A stretch of 64,000 nucleotides of DNA, from NCBI RefSeq assembly GCF_013415325.1, contig NZ_JACBYE010000003.1:62001-126000 (forward strand), read 5' to 3'. Below, one piece after another: positions 55,906 through 63,762 of the stretch. The notes beneath the pieces are model-generated. The model was given only the letters and a program-made list of their open reading frames with translations. It did no database searches and was not told the origin of the DNA. The translations under genes and the position numbers were made by a program. The number at the start of each line of letters is the position of its first letter. Positions within the stretch are counted from its first letter, which is position 1. The DNA is from Sanguibacter inulinus (GTDB lineage Bacteria > Actinomycetota > Actinomycetes > Actinomycetales > Cellulomonadaceae).

Positions 55906-56901
55906 ATGGGACATGTCGACTGGGACCAGCTACCGCTCTCACGAGCCACCACAGCACGCCGCGCCGAGCGCCGCACCGAGCCCGAGATCGTCAGGACGGT
56001 GCTCGCCGAGCCGGGGACTCTCGTGCTGCTCGTGCACCGCAAGCGTCTCGCCGTCGTCCCTGGTGACGGTCCCGAGCGCCTGCTCGCGCTCGTCCCAGCG
56101 GCTGAGGTCCTCGATGTCGCCGACGCTGCGGCGCACTCACCCGAGACGCGTCCCACCTGGCTCTACCTCGGAGCAGACGACGACCGCGCCTACGTCGCGT
56201 GCATCCTCCCCGATGCCGCTGGCGCGGACGAGCTCGGCCTCGAAGGTGTCGCCCCGGTGAGCGCGGCCGACGCTGTCGTCGCCCGTCACAGCTGGGGGTC
56301 GCTCCGTGAGCTCGGTGCCCAGCTCACCACCCGCGACGTCGGGCTCGCGACCGAGGCCGTGGCCCTCGCAGCCTGGCACGCCGCCCACCCGCGCTGCCCT
56401 CGCTGCGGCGAGCCGACCGAGCCTGTCGACGGCGGCTGGGTGCGGCGCTGCAGCAACGACGGGTCCGACCACTACCCGCGCACCGACCCTGCGGTGATCA
56501 TGGCGGTGCTCGACGAGGACGACAGGATGCTGCTCGGTCACGCCGCCCAGTGGCCCGCGAACCGGTTCTCGACCCTCGCCGGCTACGTCGAGCCCGGTGA
56601 GCCCCTCGAGGCGGCCGTCCGCCGCGAGGTGCTCGAAGAGGTCGGGATCGTCGTCGGAGGCGTCGAGTACCGGGGCAGCCAGCCCTGGCCCTTCCCTGCC
56701 TCGCTCATGCTCGGCTTCGTCGCCCACGCCCAGACGCGCGACATCCAGGTGGACGGTGTCGAGGTGACCGAGGCCCGCTGGTTCACGCGGACGGAGATGC
56801 TCCGGGCCGTCGAGTCAGGAGAGCTCGGCCTCCCGAGCCGGGCCTCGATCGCCCGCGCCCTCATCGAGGACTGGTACGGCGGCGAGCTGCCGGGAGCCTG
56901 A
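55906..56901 (+). CDS. nudC: NADH pyrophosphatase / RNA deNADding enzyme
   Basis: A 331-residue Nudix enzyme. N-terminal domain (1-155), a zinc ribbon CPRCGEP...RRCSN...HYPR (about 164-192), then the Nudix box GYVEPGEPLEAAVRREVLEE (about 224-243) and the NudC signature SQPWPFPASLMLGF. It splits NAD(H) to NMN(H) and AMP and can remove NAD caps from RNA. The fourth cysteine of the zinc ribbon is not in its usual place, so zinc binding may differ. Gene order nudC, mycoredoxin, uvrD2 follows mycobacteria. Confidence 0.95.
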   Translation: MGHVDWDQLPLSRATTARRAERRTEPEIVRTVLAEPGTLVLLVHRKRLAVVPGDGPERLLALVPAAEVLDVADAAAHSPETRPTWLYLGADDDRAYVACILPDAAGADELGLEGVAPVSAADAVVARHSWGSLRELGAQLTTRDVGLATEAVALAAWHAAHPRCPRCGEPTEPVDGGWVRRCSNDGSDHYPRTDPAVIMAVLDEDDRMLLGHAAQWPANRFSTLAGYVEPGEPLEAAVRREVLEEVGIVVGGVEYRGSQPWPFPASLMLGFVAHAQTRDIQVDGVEVTEARWFTRTEMLRAVESGELGLPSRASIARALIEDWYGGELPGA

Positions 56902-56964
56902 GCGGCACGCTCGGTCTCGTCTGACGAGGAGGGGCGGCGGGCAGGCCACGGTCTGCACACGACA

Positions 56965-56997
56965 AGAGACCGTCGGGCTGCGGCCCAGACGGTCTCT
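56965..56997. terminator. Bidirectional terminator between nudC and mrx1
   Basis: AGAGACCGTC (56965-56974) pairs with GACGGTCTCT (56988-56997); outer CACACGA/CGTGTG bases extend the stem after a small bulge. Confidence 0.8.
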
Positions 56998-57052
56998 CGT
57001 GTGCTGCGTGCGCCTTGCGGCTCGGTGAGCCGCCGCGCCGTGCGTCGCTGCG

Positions 57053-57331
57053 TCAGGCCGCGAGGCGCGCCTTGACGTCGGCGAGCGACGGGTTGGTCGC
57101 CGACGACCCGTCCGGGAACACCAGCGTCGGGACGGTTTGGTTGCCGCCGTTGACCTGCTCGACGTACTCGGCGGTCCCGGGGACCTCTTCGATGTTGACC
57201 TCGGTGTAGCCGATCCCGGCCGAGTCCATCTGCGTCTTCAGGCGGCGGCAGTAGCCGCACCAGGACGTCGTGTACATCACGACCTCGCCGGCAGGGGGGA
57301 GCGTGGGGGAGGTGGCGGTGGTCTCGCTCAT
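57053..57331 (-). CDS. mrx1: Mycoredoxin (glutaredoxin fold)
   Basis: A 92-residue thiol oxidoreductase. Active site WCGYCRRL (two cysteines), then NQTVPTLVFPDGS with the cis-Pro loop. Mycoredoxin-1 reduces mycothiol mixed disulfides in actinobacteria. Start ATG at 57331 with GAGGAGAG upstream; the 28 upstream in-frame codons are not expected to be translated. It is divergent from uvrD2. Confidence 0.93.
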   Translation of the reverse strand: MSETTATSPTLPPAGEVVMYTTSWCGYCRRLKTQMDSAGIGYTEVNIEEVPGTAEYVEQVNGGNQTVPTLVFPDGSSATNPSLADVKARLAA

Positions 57332-57472
57332 GGCGGGAGACTCTCCTCTCGAGAGATGTGCGGCATGCTGCCCGGCGGGCGGCGCCTCGTCGTGGACAAC
57401 CCTGAGGTCGACCACCAGTATTCCCGTCTTTCGTCCCGACGTGTCGGTGCGGGCTGGGAAGATGGAGTCCTC

Positions 57473-59575
57473 ATGCCTGCACCGACGTCTTCCTCCCAGC
57501 CTTCCCTGCCGTCACAGCCGACCGGTGCGCTCGTCTCGAGCGTCCCGCGGACTCCCGAGGCGATCCTCGAGGCCCTCGACCCGGACCAGCGAGCCGTCGC
57601 CGAGGCGCTCACAGGTCCGGTCTGCGTCCTCGCGGGCGCGGGGACCGGCAAGACGCGCGCCATCACGCACCGGATCGCCTACGGCGTCCGGACAGGCATG
57701 TACAAGCCGACGACGGTCCTCGCCGTGACCTTCACAGCGCGCGCCGCGGGCGAGATGCGGACCCGGCTGCGCGACCTCGGCGTGAGCGGGGTCCAGGCCC
57801 GGACCTTCCACGCCGCCGCGCTGCGCCAGCTGAGCTTCTTCTGGCCGCAGGTCGTCGGCGGCCCACCGCCCCGCATCCTCGAGCACAAGGCCCCCGCGGT
57901 CGGCGAGGCCGCCCGCAGGCTCAGCCTCAGCGTCGACCGCGTCGCCGTGCGCGACCTCTCCTCCGAGGTGGAGTGGGCCAAGGTCTCGCTCGTCACGGCG
58001 GAAGACTACGAGCGCGCCTGCGTCGCAAAGGGGCGACCTGCTCCCGCCGGCTTCGACCACCGCACAGTCGCCCGCCTCATCACCGCCTACGAAGAGGTCA
58101 AGACGGAGCGGTCGGTCATCGACTTCGAAGACGTCCTGCTCATGCTGGGGGACATGCTCGCCTCGAACCACACCATCGCCGAGACGGTCCGCAGCCAGTA
58201 CAGGCACTTCGTGGTCGACGAGTACCAGGACGTCTCCCCGCTCCAGCAGTTCGTCCTCGACCAGTGGCTCGGCGGGCGTGAAGAGCTCTGCGTCGTCGGT
58301 GACCCGAGCCAGACCATCTACTCCTTCACGGGTGCGACGCCCCACCACCTGCTGAGCTTCAAGAAGACCCACCCCGACGCCCAGGTCGTCCGGCTGGTCC
58401 GCGACTACAGGTCCACGCCCCAGGTCGTCGGCCTCGCGAACAAGCTGCTCGCCACCAAGGGCGTGCGCCGCTCGGGCAGCCACCCGGCGCTCGAGCTCGT
58501 CGCGCAGCGCCCCTCGGGCCCGCCTGTCGCGTACACGACCTACGACGACGACGAGGCCGAGGCCAAGGGCATCGCGACCAAGGTGGGACGGCTCATCGCC
58601 GCCGGGACCGCTCCCTCGGAGATCGCCGTCCTGTACCGCACCAACGCCCAGTCCGAAGGCTTCGAGGCCGCGCTCGCCGACGCTGGGATCGCCTACCTGG
58701 TCAGGGGAGGGGAGAGGTTCTTCGTCCGCCGCGAGGTGCGCGACGCGATCGTCCTGCTCCGAGGTGCCGCGCGCTCCGCCGAGCCTGACATCCCGATGCC
58801 GACGACGGTCCGGGACGTCCTCACCTCGGCGGGCTGGTCGGCCGTGCCGCCCGCGACCCGCGGCGCCGCCCGTGAGCGGTGGGAGTCCATGCAGGCCCTC
58901 GTGGGGCTCGCGGACGACCTCTGGGACAAGCGTCGAGCCTCGCTGCCCGACCTCATCCAGGACCTCGAAGAGCGCGCATCGGCTCAGCACGCACCGACTG
59001 TCGAGGGTGTCACCCTCGCCTCGCTGCACGCGGCCAAGGGACTCGAGTGGGACGCGGTGTTCCTCGCTGGGATGAGCGAGGGGCTCATGCCCATCTCGCT
59101 CGCGGAGACCGACGAGGCCGTCGCCGAAGAGCGGCGCCTGCTCTACGTCGGCATCACCCGTGCCAGGGAGCACCTCGACCTCTCCTTCGCCCGGGCTCGC
59201 AACCCCGGAGGACGCGCCGGACGGCGTCGCACACGGTTCCTCGACGGGCTGTGGCCGAGCGACAACCCGGCAGCCGGGATCCGGCGCGCGCCCCGAGACG
59301 TCGGCGGCCGGACGGCGGTCGTCGTCACGGGGGAGTACGACGCCGAGCTCTACGAGGCGCTCAAGGACTGGCGGACCGCCCGCGCCGAGGCGATCGACAG
59401 GCCGAAGTTCGTCGTGTTCTCGGACTCGATCCTGCGCGCCATGGCCGAGCTCGCACCGACCTCGAACGCTGACCTGGTGCGGATCGACGGGGTCGGCCCG
59501 GGCAAGGTCGAGACCTACGGGGCAGAGGTCCTCGGGGTGGTCCGAGCACATGTCGAAAAGAAACTCGGTAATTAA
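57473..59575 (+). CDS. uvrD2: ATP-dependent DNA helicase UvrD2
   Basis: A 700-residue superfamily-1 helicase. Walker A AGAGTGKTRA, motif Ia AVTFTARAAGEM, motif II VVDEYQDVS, motif III GDPSQTIYSF, motif IV RDYRSTPQVV, motif VI YVGITRAREHL. The C-terminal HRDC domain (about 625-700; LKDWRTARAEAIDRPKFVVF, GVGPGKVETYG) is present. The cysteine-rich (tetracysteine) segment that joins motor and HRDC in mycobacterial UvrD2 is missing: that stretch contains no cysteine. ATG at 57473 follows GGAG. The stop codon region is AT-rich and forms part of the whiB7 promoter. Confidence 0.93.
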   Translation: MPAPTSSSQPSLPSQPTGALVSSVPRTPEAILEALDPDQRAVAEALTGPVCVLAGAGTGKTRAITHRIAYGVRTGMYKPTTVLAVTFTARAAGEMRTRLRDLGVSGVQARTFHAAALRQLSFFWPQVVGGPPPRILEHKAPAVGEAARRLSLSVDRVAVRDLSSEVEWAKVSLVTAEDYERACVAKGRPAPAGFDHRTVARLITAYEEVKTERSVIDFEDVLLMLGDMLASNHTIAETVRSQYRHFVVDEYQDVSPLQQFVLDQWLGGREELCVVGDPSQTIYSFTGATPHHLLSFKKTHPDAQVVRLVRDYRSTPQVVGLANKLLATKGVRRSGSHPALELVAQRPSGPPVAYTTYDDDEAEAKGIATKVGRLIAAGTAPSEIAVLYRTNAQSEGFEAALADAGIAYLVRGGERFFVRREVRDAIVLLRGAARSAEPDIPMPTTVRDVLTSAGWSAVPPATRGAARERWESMQALVGLADDLWDKRRASLPDLIQDLEERASAQHAPTVEGVTLASLHAAKGLEWDAVFLAGMSEGLMPISLAETDEAVAEERRLLYVGITRAREHLDLSFARARNPGGRAGRRRTRFLDGLWPSDNPAAGIRRAPRDVGGRTAVVVTGEYDAELYEALKDWRTARAEAIDRPKFVVFSDSILRAMAELAPTSNADLVRIDGVGPGKVETYGAEVLGVVRAHVEKKLGN

Positions 59576-59606
59576 CTTGCAGGTCGAGAACCGCCAGCCC
59601 TAAGGT
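59555..59606 (+). promoter_or_regulatory. whiB7 promoter with AT-rich upstream element
   Basis: -35 TTGCAG (59577-59582), 18-bp spacer, -10 TAAGGT (59601-59606). Directly upstream is an AT-rich stretch (59555-59575) overlapping the last codons of uvrD2. Mycobacterial WhiB7 promoters have AT-rich DNA just before the -35, bound by the AT-hook of WhiB7; autoactivation is expected. Confidence 0.75.
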
Positions 59607-59676
59607 TCAAGAGTCCGAAGAAGGAGCGGCGACGACCGAGAGGTCTGAGCCCGAGACGAGAGGAGGTGGGTGCTAG

Positions 59677-59835
59677 ATGGAGATCAACATCATGACCGCA
59701 ACGGTCATCGGAAGCCGCGACGCTGCGAGCTACCCAGCGAAGGTCGGCTCAGCCGCGACCGCTGTCTCCACTCGTCGTCGGTTCGCCGGCATCGACCGCA
59801 CCCACGTCTCCGCACCCAGGGCACACACCGTCTGA
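59677..59835 (+). CDS. Upstream leader ORF of whiB7
   Basis: A 52-codon ORF starting MEINIMTATVIGS and ending PRAHTV, preceded by GAGGAGGTGGG. It lies between the whiB7 promoter and its attenuator hairpin. In mycobacteria and Streptomyces, stalling on a whiB7 leader ORF under translation-blocking antibiotics relieves termination. The peptide sequence itself has no recognised domain. Confidence 0.75.
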   Translation: MEINIMTATVIGSRDAASYPAKVGSAATAVSTRRRFAGIDRTHVSAPRAHTV

Positions 59836-59858
59836 CGACTGTTCAGACGAGCCGTCCA

Positions 59859-59893
59859 GGCCGCGGAGTCCTCAGGGATCCGCGGCCTTCTTC
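59859..59893 (+). terminator. whiB7 attenuator
   Basis: GGCCGCGGA (59859-59867) pairs with TCCGCGGCC (59879-59887) and is followed by TTCTTCG. It lies 24 bp after the leader-ORF stop. The start of the stem could instead pair with upstream bases while a ribosome stalls. Confidence 0.75.
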
Positions 59894-60001
59894 GTACCAC
59901 CAGCCTGTCTCCGCGTCTGCGGGGGTCGGCTCGTCGTACTCAGGCTCCGCGCATCCCTCACAGCCAGACCATGTGAGAAAACGGGATACAAGGAGGACAC
60001 C

Positions 60002-60406
60002 GTGCGGCCTACAACGCTGCTCGACACGATGTCACAGGGCGGCTCCGGGGCTTGGGCTCGACCCAGCACCACCCAGGAGCCGACGCACGACCAGGCGAGG
60101 GTCCGCAGGGACGCTCGACCTGCAGCAACACTCACCCAGCTCGAGGGCCAGGAGTTCGACGAGCTCGTCGCGGGCCTCGTGCCCTGCCGCAACAACGACC
60201 CCGAGCTCTGGTTCGCCGAGCAGTCGGCCCAGGTCGAGCAGGCCAAGGCCCTCTGCAAGGAGTGCCCGCTCGCGGCAGCCTGCCTCACCGGTGCGGTCGA
60301 CCGCGCCGAGCCGTGGGGCGTGTGGGGTGGAGAGGTCTTCGTCGACGGCGTCGTCGTCGCGAAGAAGAGAGGGCGGGGACGCCCCCGCAAGACCGAGGTG
60401 GCATGA
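60002..60406 (+). CDS. whiB7: Redox-sensing transcription factor WhiB7
   Basis: A 134-residue WhiB protein. Four cysteines bind a 4Fe-4S cluster (VPCRNND, ALCKECP, AACLTG), then the turn EPWGVWGGE and the C-terminal AT-hook RGRGRPRK, which distinguishes WhiB7 from other WhiB proteins. It binds sigma-A and activates antibiotic-resistance genes. GTG at 60002 follows AAGGAGG. A 48-residue N-terminal extension precedes the first cysteine, longer than in mycobacteria. Located next to uvrD2 as in M. tuberculosis. Confidence 0.95.
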   Translation: MRPTTLLDTMSQGGSGAWARPSTTQEPTHDQARVRRDARPAATLTQLEGQEFDELVAGLVPCRNNDPELWFAEQSAQVEQAKALCKECPLAAACLTGAVDRAEPWGVWGGEVFVDGVVVAKKRGRGRPRKTEVA

Positions 60407-60424
60407 CATGACGTCAGCCCCTCG

Positions 60425-61336
60425 TCAGCACCCGGGTGCCACGACACCCGTCTCGGTGCACCCGCAGCGCGGGTGCACCGACCAGCCCCGCAGCCGGGGC
60501 ATGGCATCGAGCGTCTCGACGTCGATGCTCGCCCCGGCTGTCGCGGGCCGCCGCCCGTCGAGGTAGGCCACCACCTCCGCCGCGACGAGCGCACCCGCCG
60601 TCGCCGCGACCGCAGACGACTGCGGCAGCCGTCCGCCAGGCGCGGCACCGAGCGCCGCCGGCCCTGCAGCATGCAGAGCATCGTCGTCCGCGAGATCGCC
60701 CAGGGACTCGACCTGGAGCTCGACACAGCGCACGCACGCCGTCTGACCAGGCAGCACGAAGGGCCCCACCACGGCTCCCCACGCCGTCACCGTCACGACC
60801 AGGTGCGGGACTCCCTCAGCCACGAGCCGTGCCGTCCGCAGCACCCCGACCCCCTCCTCGACGACGAGGACGACGACGTCAGGGGAGTCGTGCTCAGCGT
60901 CGCCGACCTGCGTCCTACGCCGGGCCAGGACGACCAGGTCGCGCAGCGCGTCGTCCCAGCGCCGGCCGACGTGGTGCTCGCGCAGGCCTCCCACGCCGAC
61001 GTCGGACGGCCGGACCTCCCGCGGGTCGACGAGCAGCAGCGTGCCGATGCCGCTCGCGGTCAGGACGTCGACAGCGACGGCTCCGAGACGACCTGTCCCG
61101 ACGACCGCCACGACCCGCCGGGCTCGGGCTGCCACGACAGGTCCTCCCGTCGTCCCCTGGGACCGTGATCGTGCGTCGACCGCGGCGGCGTCGTCGAGCA
61201 GCGCCGACGTGACCTGGCCGGGATCGGTCGCGGCTGTCTGCGAGGCAGCGCCCACCCCTCGGCTGGGCCTGCCCGGGGTGGAGGTCCTCCGCACTGTGGT
61301 CTCCGTCCTGGGGGTGCTGTCGGCAGGGGCGTGCAC
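60425..61336 (-). CDS. ThiF/MoeB-like adenylyltransferase-family protein
   Basis: A 303-residue E1-like protein by the GTG at 61336. Rossmann loop VVGTGRLGAVAVDVL (about 80-94), VLVVEEGVGV, a cysteine pair motif CVRCVELQ and a C-terminal HPRCGCTE. The ATP-binding Arg/Asp pattern of true MoeB is not complete, so activity is unsure. The same frame stays open upstream to about 61490 and reads RRLLWRTSAGSQ, a pattern seen at the N-terminus of longer relatives, but has no ATG, GTG or TTG. Either the start is unusual or the domain is lost. Convergent with whiB7. Confidence 0.7.
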   Translation of the reverse strand: MHAPADSTPRTETTVRRTSTPGRPSRGVGAASQTAATDPGQVTSALLDDAAAVDARSRSQGTTGGPVVAARARRVVAVVGTGRLGAVAVDVLTASGIGTLLLVDPREVRPSDVGVGGLREHHVGRRWDDALRDLVVLARRRTQVGDAEHDSPDVVVLVVEEGVGVLRTARLVAEGVPHLVVTVTAWGAVVGPFVLPGQTACVRCVELQVESLGDLADDDALHAAGPAALGAAPGGRLPQSSAVAATAGALVAAEVVAYLDGRRPATAGASIDVETLDAMPRLRGWSVHPRCGCTETGVVAPGC

Positions 61337-61502
61337 CTGGACGACGGCTGCCAGACCTGTCGCGGAGGTCCATCGTCTCGTGACCTGGGAGCCTGCGGAG
61401 GTTCTCCACAGGAGTCGTCTCGATCGTCCGGTGGACGGAGTGAGACCGGGCGAAAGGACGCACCGCCCCGGTGAGATGCTTCGTGATCAGCCGCCGAGAC
61501 GC

Positions 61503-61508
61503 TACGGT
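61503..61508 (+). promoter_or_regulatory. -10 element of leaderless metallopeptidase gene
   Basis: TACGGT, six bases, then GTG at 61515. Confidence 0.6.
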
Positions 61509-61514
61509 TCGTCT

Positions 61515-62084
61515 GTGCCCGACACCGTCGACGGAGTGCCAGTCCCCCAGGTCGAGGTCCGACGCAGCCGTCGACGCAAGAGCACGGTGAGTGCGTACCG
61601 CGACGGGGACCGGACGATCGTCTCCATCCCTGCACGGTTCTCGCGCGCCCAGGAGGCAGAGTGGGTCGCGCGGATGGTGGCGCGCCTCGCGGACAAGGAG
61701 CAGCGCCGCAGACCCTCCGACGAGGGGCTCGCGACGCGGGCGGCGGTCCTCTCCGAGAAGTACCTCGACGGCCGTGCCCGGCCATCGTCCGTGCGGTGGT
61801 CCAGCCGCCAAGGACGACGCTGGGGGTCGTGCACCCTGCCCGACAGGTCGATCCGCATCTCGACGCGGGTGCGCGGGATGCCCTCGTGGGTGCTCGACTA
61901 CGTGCTGCTCCACGAGCTCGCCCACACGCTGCACGCCGGCCACGGGCCCGAGTTCTGGGCGCTGCTCGACGCCTACCCCCGGACCGAGCGGGCCCGGGGG
62001 TTCCTCGAGGGGTTCTCCTTCGCCTGCGACACGGGGGCTGACGAGATGCCGCCCCAGGACGACGAGGACGACGACCCCGCCTGA
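61515..62084 (+). CDS. SprT/YgjP-like (DUF45) metallopeptidase
   Basis: A 189-residue protein. The family marks are RWGSCTLPDRSIRIS (WGSC) and VLLHELAHTLHAGHGPEFW, with zinc-binding HELAH and a third His. Cytosolic, substrate unknown. Acidic C-terminal tail (DDEDDDP). The GTG at 61515 sits 6 nt from TACGGT: leaderless. A much longer in-frame extension upstream overlaps the ThiF gene on the other strand and is not coding. Confidence 0.87.
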   Translation: MPDTVDGVPVPQVEVRRSRRRKSTVSAYRDGDRTIVSIPARFSRAQEAEWVARMVARLADKEQRRRPSDEGLATRAAVLSEKYLDGRARPSSVRWSSRQGRRWGSCTLPDRSIRISTRVRGMPSWVLDYVLLHELAHTLHAGHGPEFWALLDAYPRTERARGFLEGFSFACDTGADEMPPQDDEDDDPA

Positions 62085-62094
62085 GCCGAGCCTG

Positions 62095-62115
62095 CCTGAG
62101 GAGCGGAGTCTCAGG
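62095..62115. terminator. Small hairpin between convergent genes
   Basis: CCTGAG (62095-62100) and CTCAGG (62110-62115), overlapping the stop of the DUF2342 gene. Confidence 0.4.
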
Positions 62116-63676
62116 AGCGGGGAGCCGACCCCTGGCCGTCAGGCTCGTCACCGGACGTGTCGTCGTCGGGTGAGCCGGCGCTCGTCGGACCGTCGGTCTG
62201 GACGCTGCCCTCGTCGCTGCCAGCAGCGGAAGGCTCTCCTGCCGTGTCGTCCCCGAAGATCTCGGCGAGAGCCTTGTCGACGTCCGACTGCTCGGCGGTG
62301 ACCTGCTCGCGACGGCTGAAGTAGCCGGCCGGGTCGTCGAGGTCTTCGGTCCCGGGCAGCAGGTCCGGGTGGTCCCAGACCGCGTCGCGGGCCTCGGACC
62401 CCACCTGCGCGTCGATGGTGGCCCAGAGGGTGGCGGCGTCTCGCGAGCGTCGTGGACGCAGCTCGAGCCCGACGAGGGAGGCGAAGGTCTGCTCGGCAGG
62501 TCCGCCGGCCGCGCGGCGGCGACGGATCATCTCGCGCAGCGCGACGGAGTGCGGCAGGTGGGGGAGCGCGGCACGCGCCACGACCTCGTCGACCCAGCCC
62601 TCGACGAGGGCCAGGACGGTCTCGAGGCGCAGCAGGGTGGCCTCCTGCTCGGGGGTCGACTGCAGGCCGAACACGCCGCCGGAGAGCGCACCGCGCAGCG
62701 CCTCGGTGTCTGTCGGGTCGATCTCGCGCATGGAGGACTCGAGGGCCGACATGTCGATCGTGATGCCCTGGGCGTAGGCCTCGACGAGCCCGAGCAGGTG
62801 ACCGCGCAGCCAGGAGACGTGCGTGAAGAGGCGGGCGTGCGCGACCTCGCGGAGCGCGAGGAACAGCCTGACCTCGTCTTCGGGGGCGTCGAGCCCCTCG
62901 GCGAAGGCCTTGACGTTCGAGGGGACGAGGACCGTCGCGGGCTCGCTGAGCAGCGGGACGCCGATGTCCGTCGCACCGAAGACCTCACGGGACAGCGTCC
63001 CGGCGGCCGTGCCGACCTGCATGCCGAAGACGGCCGAGCCGATCTGGCGCATCATCTGAGCGGGGTCGAATCCGTCGGTCCCGCCGAAGAAGCTCGACAG
63101 GCCAGCCATGCCGGGGATCCCCGAGTCGGGGCCACCGAGCTCGCTGAGGTCTTCGGGCAGCTGGTCGCGCAGGACGGCGCCGAGGGCGTCGGCCACCGAG
63201 GCCGCGACGGGCTGGGCGAGCGCGCTCCAGGCGGGGAGCGTGTGCTCGACCCACTCGGACCGGCTCCACGCGAGCGACCGTCCGCCACCCGGGGGCAGCT
63301 CGGTCGCGGCGTCGAGCCAGAGCTCGGCGACAGACAGCGCCTCGGTCGCGACGCGGGTGTCCCGTGCGGACAGCGACGGGTCGCCCTCGGCGACAGCCGC
63401 CTGACGAGCGACGTCGTGCGCGACGTCCGCGTTGACAGGGCCCGTGCCTGTCGCCGTCAGCATCTGCTTGACCTGGTCGAGGACCTGACGGAGCATCGCG
63501 GGGTCGTTCTGCAGCGCCGAGCCTGCGGCGAGCAGCTCGGGGTCGAGGCCCCGGGACTTGAGCTCGGCCATGGCCTCGTCGGCGTCCGCCCCGAACATGG
63601 ACCGCAGGAGCTCTTCCCACTGGTTCGGGTCGGGCTCGCGCGGCGCACCGCTGGGGTCGAACGGGTCGCTGCTCAT
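62111..63676 (-). CDS. DUF2342-type zinc-dependent metalloprotease-like protein
   Basis: A 521-residue protein. The core has PGMAGLSSFFGG, QIGSAVFGMQVGTAAGTLS and LREVAHARLFTHVSWLRGHLL, the REVAHARLF segment replacing HExxH as in the family (Rv3195-like, also called coenzyme F420 biosynthesis-associated). The C-terminal 75 residues are Asp/Ser/Gly-rich and probably disordered. ATG at 63676 follows AGGAGATCCTC. Part of the conserved whiB7 neighbourhood. Confidence 0.88.
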   Translation of the reverse strand: MSSDPFDPSGAPREPDPNQWEELLRSMFGADADEAMAELKSRGLDPELLAAGSALQNDPAMLRQVLDQVKQMLTATGTGPVNADVAHDVARQAAVAEGDPSLSARDTRVATEALSVAELWLDAATELPPGGGRSLAWSRSEWVEHTLPAWSALAQPVAASVADALGAVLRDQLPEDLSELGGPDSGIPGMAGLSSFFGGTDGFDPAQMMRQIGSAVFGMQVGTAAGTLSREVFGATDIGVPLLSEPATVLVPSNVKAFAEGLDAPEDEVRLFLALREVAHARLFTHVSWLRGHLLGLVEAYAQGITIDMSALESSMREIDPTDTEALRGALSGGVFGLQSTPEQEATLLRLETVLALVEGWVDEVVARAALPHLPHSVALREMIRRRRAAGGPAEQTFASLVGLELRPRRSRDAATLWATIDAQVGSEARDAVWDHPDLLPGTEDLDDPAGYFSRREQVTAEQSDVDKALAEIFGDDTAGEPSAAGSDEGSVQTDGPTSAGSPDDDTSGDEPDGQGSAPRS

Positions 63677-63762
63677 GAGGATCTCCTGGGGCGATGACTC
63701 GGACCGGGCTTCGTTCTGACTACGGTAACCACACAGACGTACTGCGAGAGGCCAGATTCACC

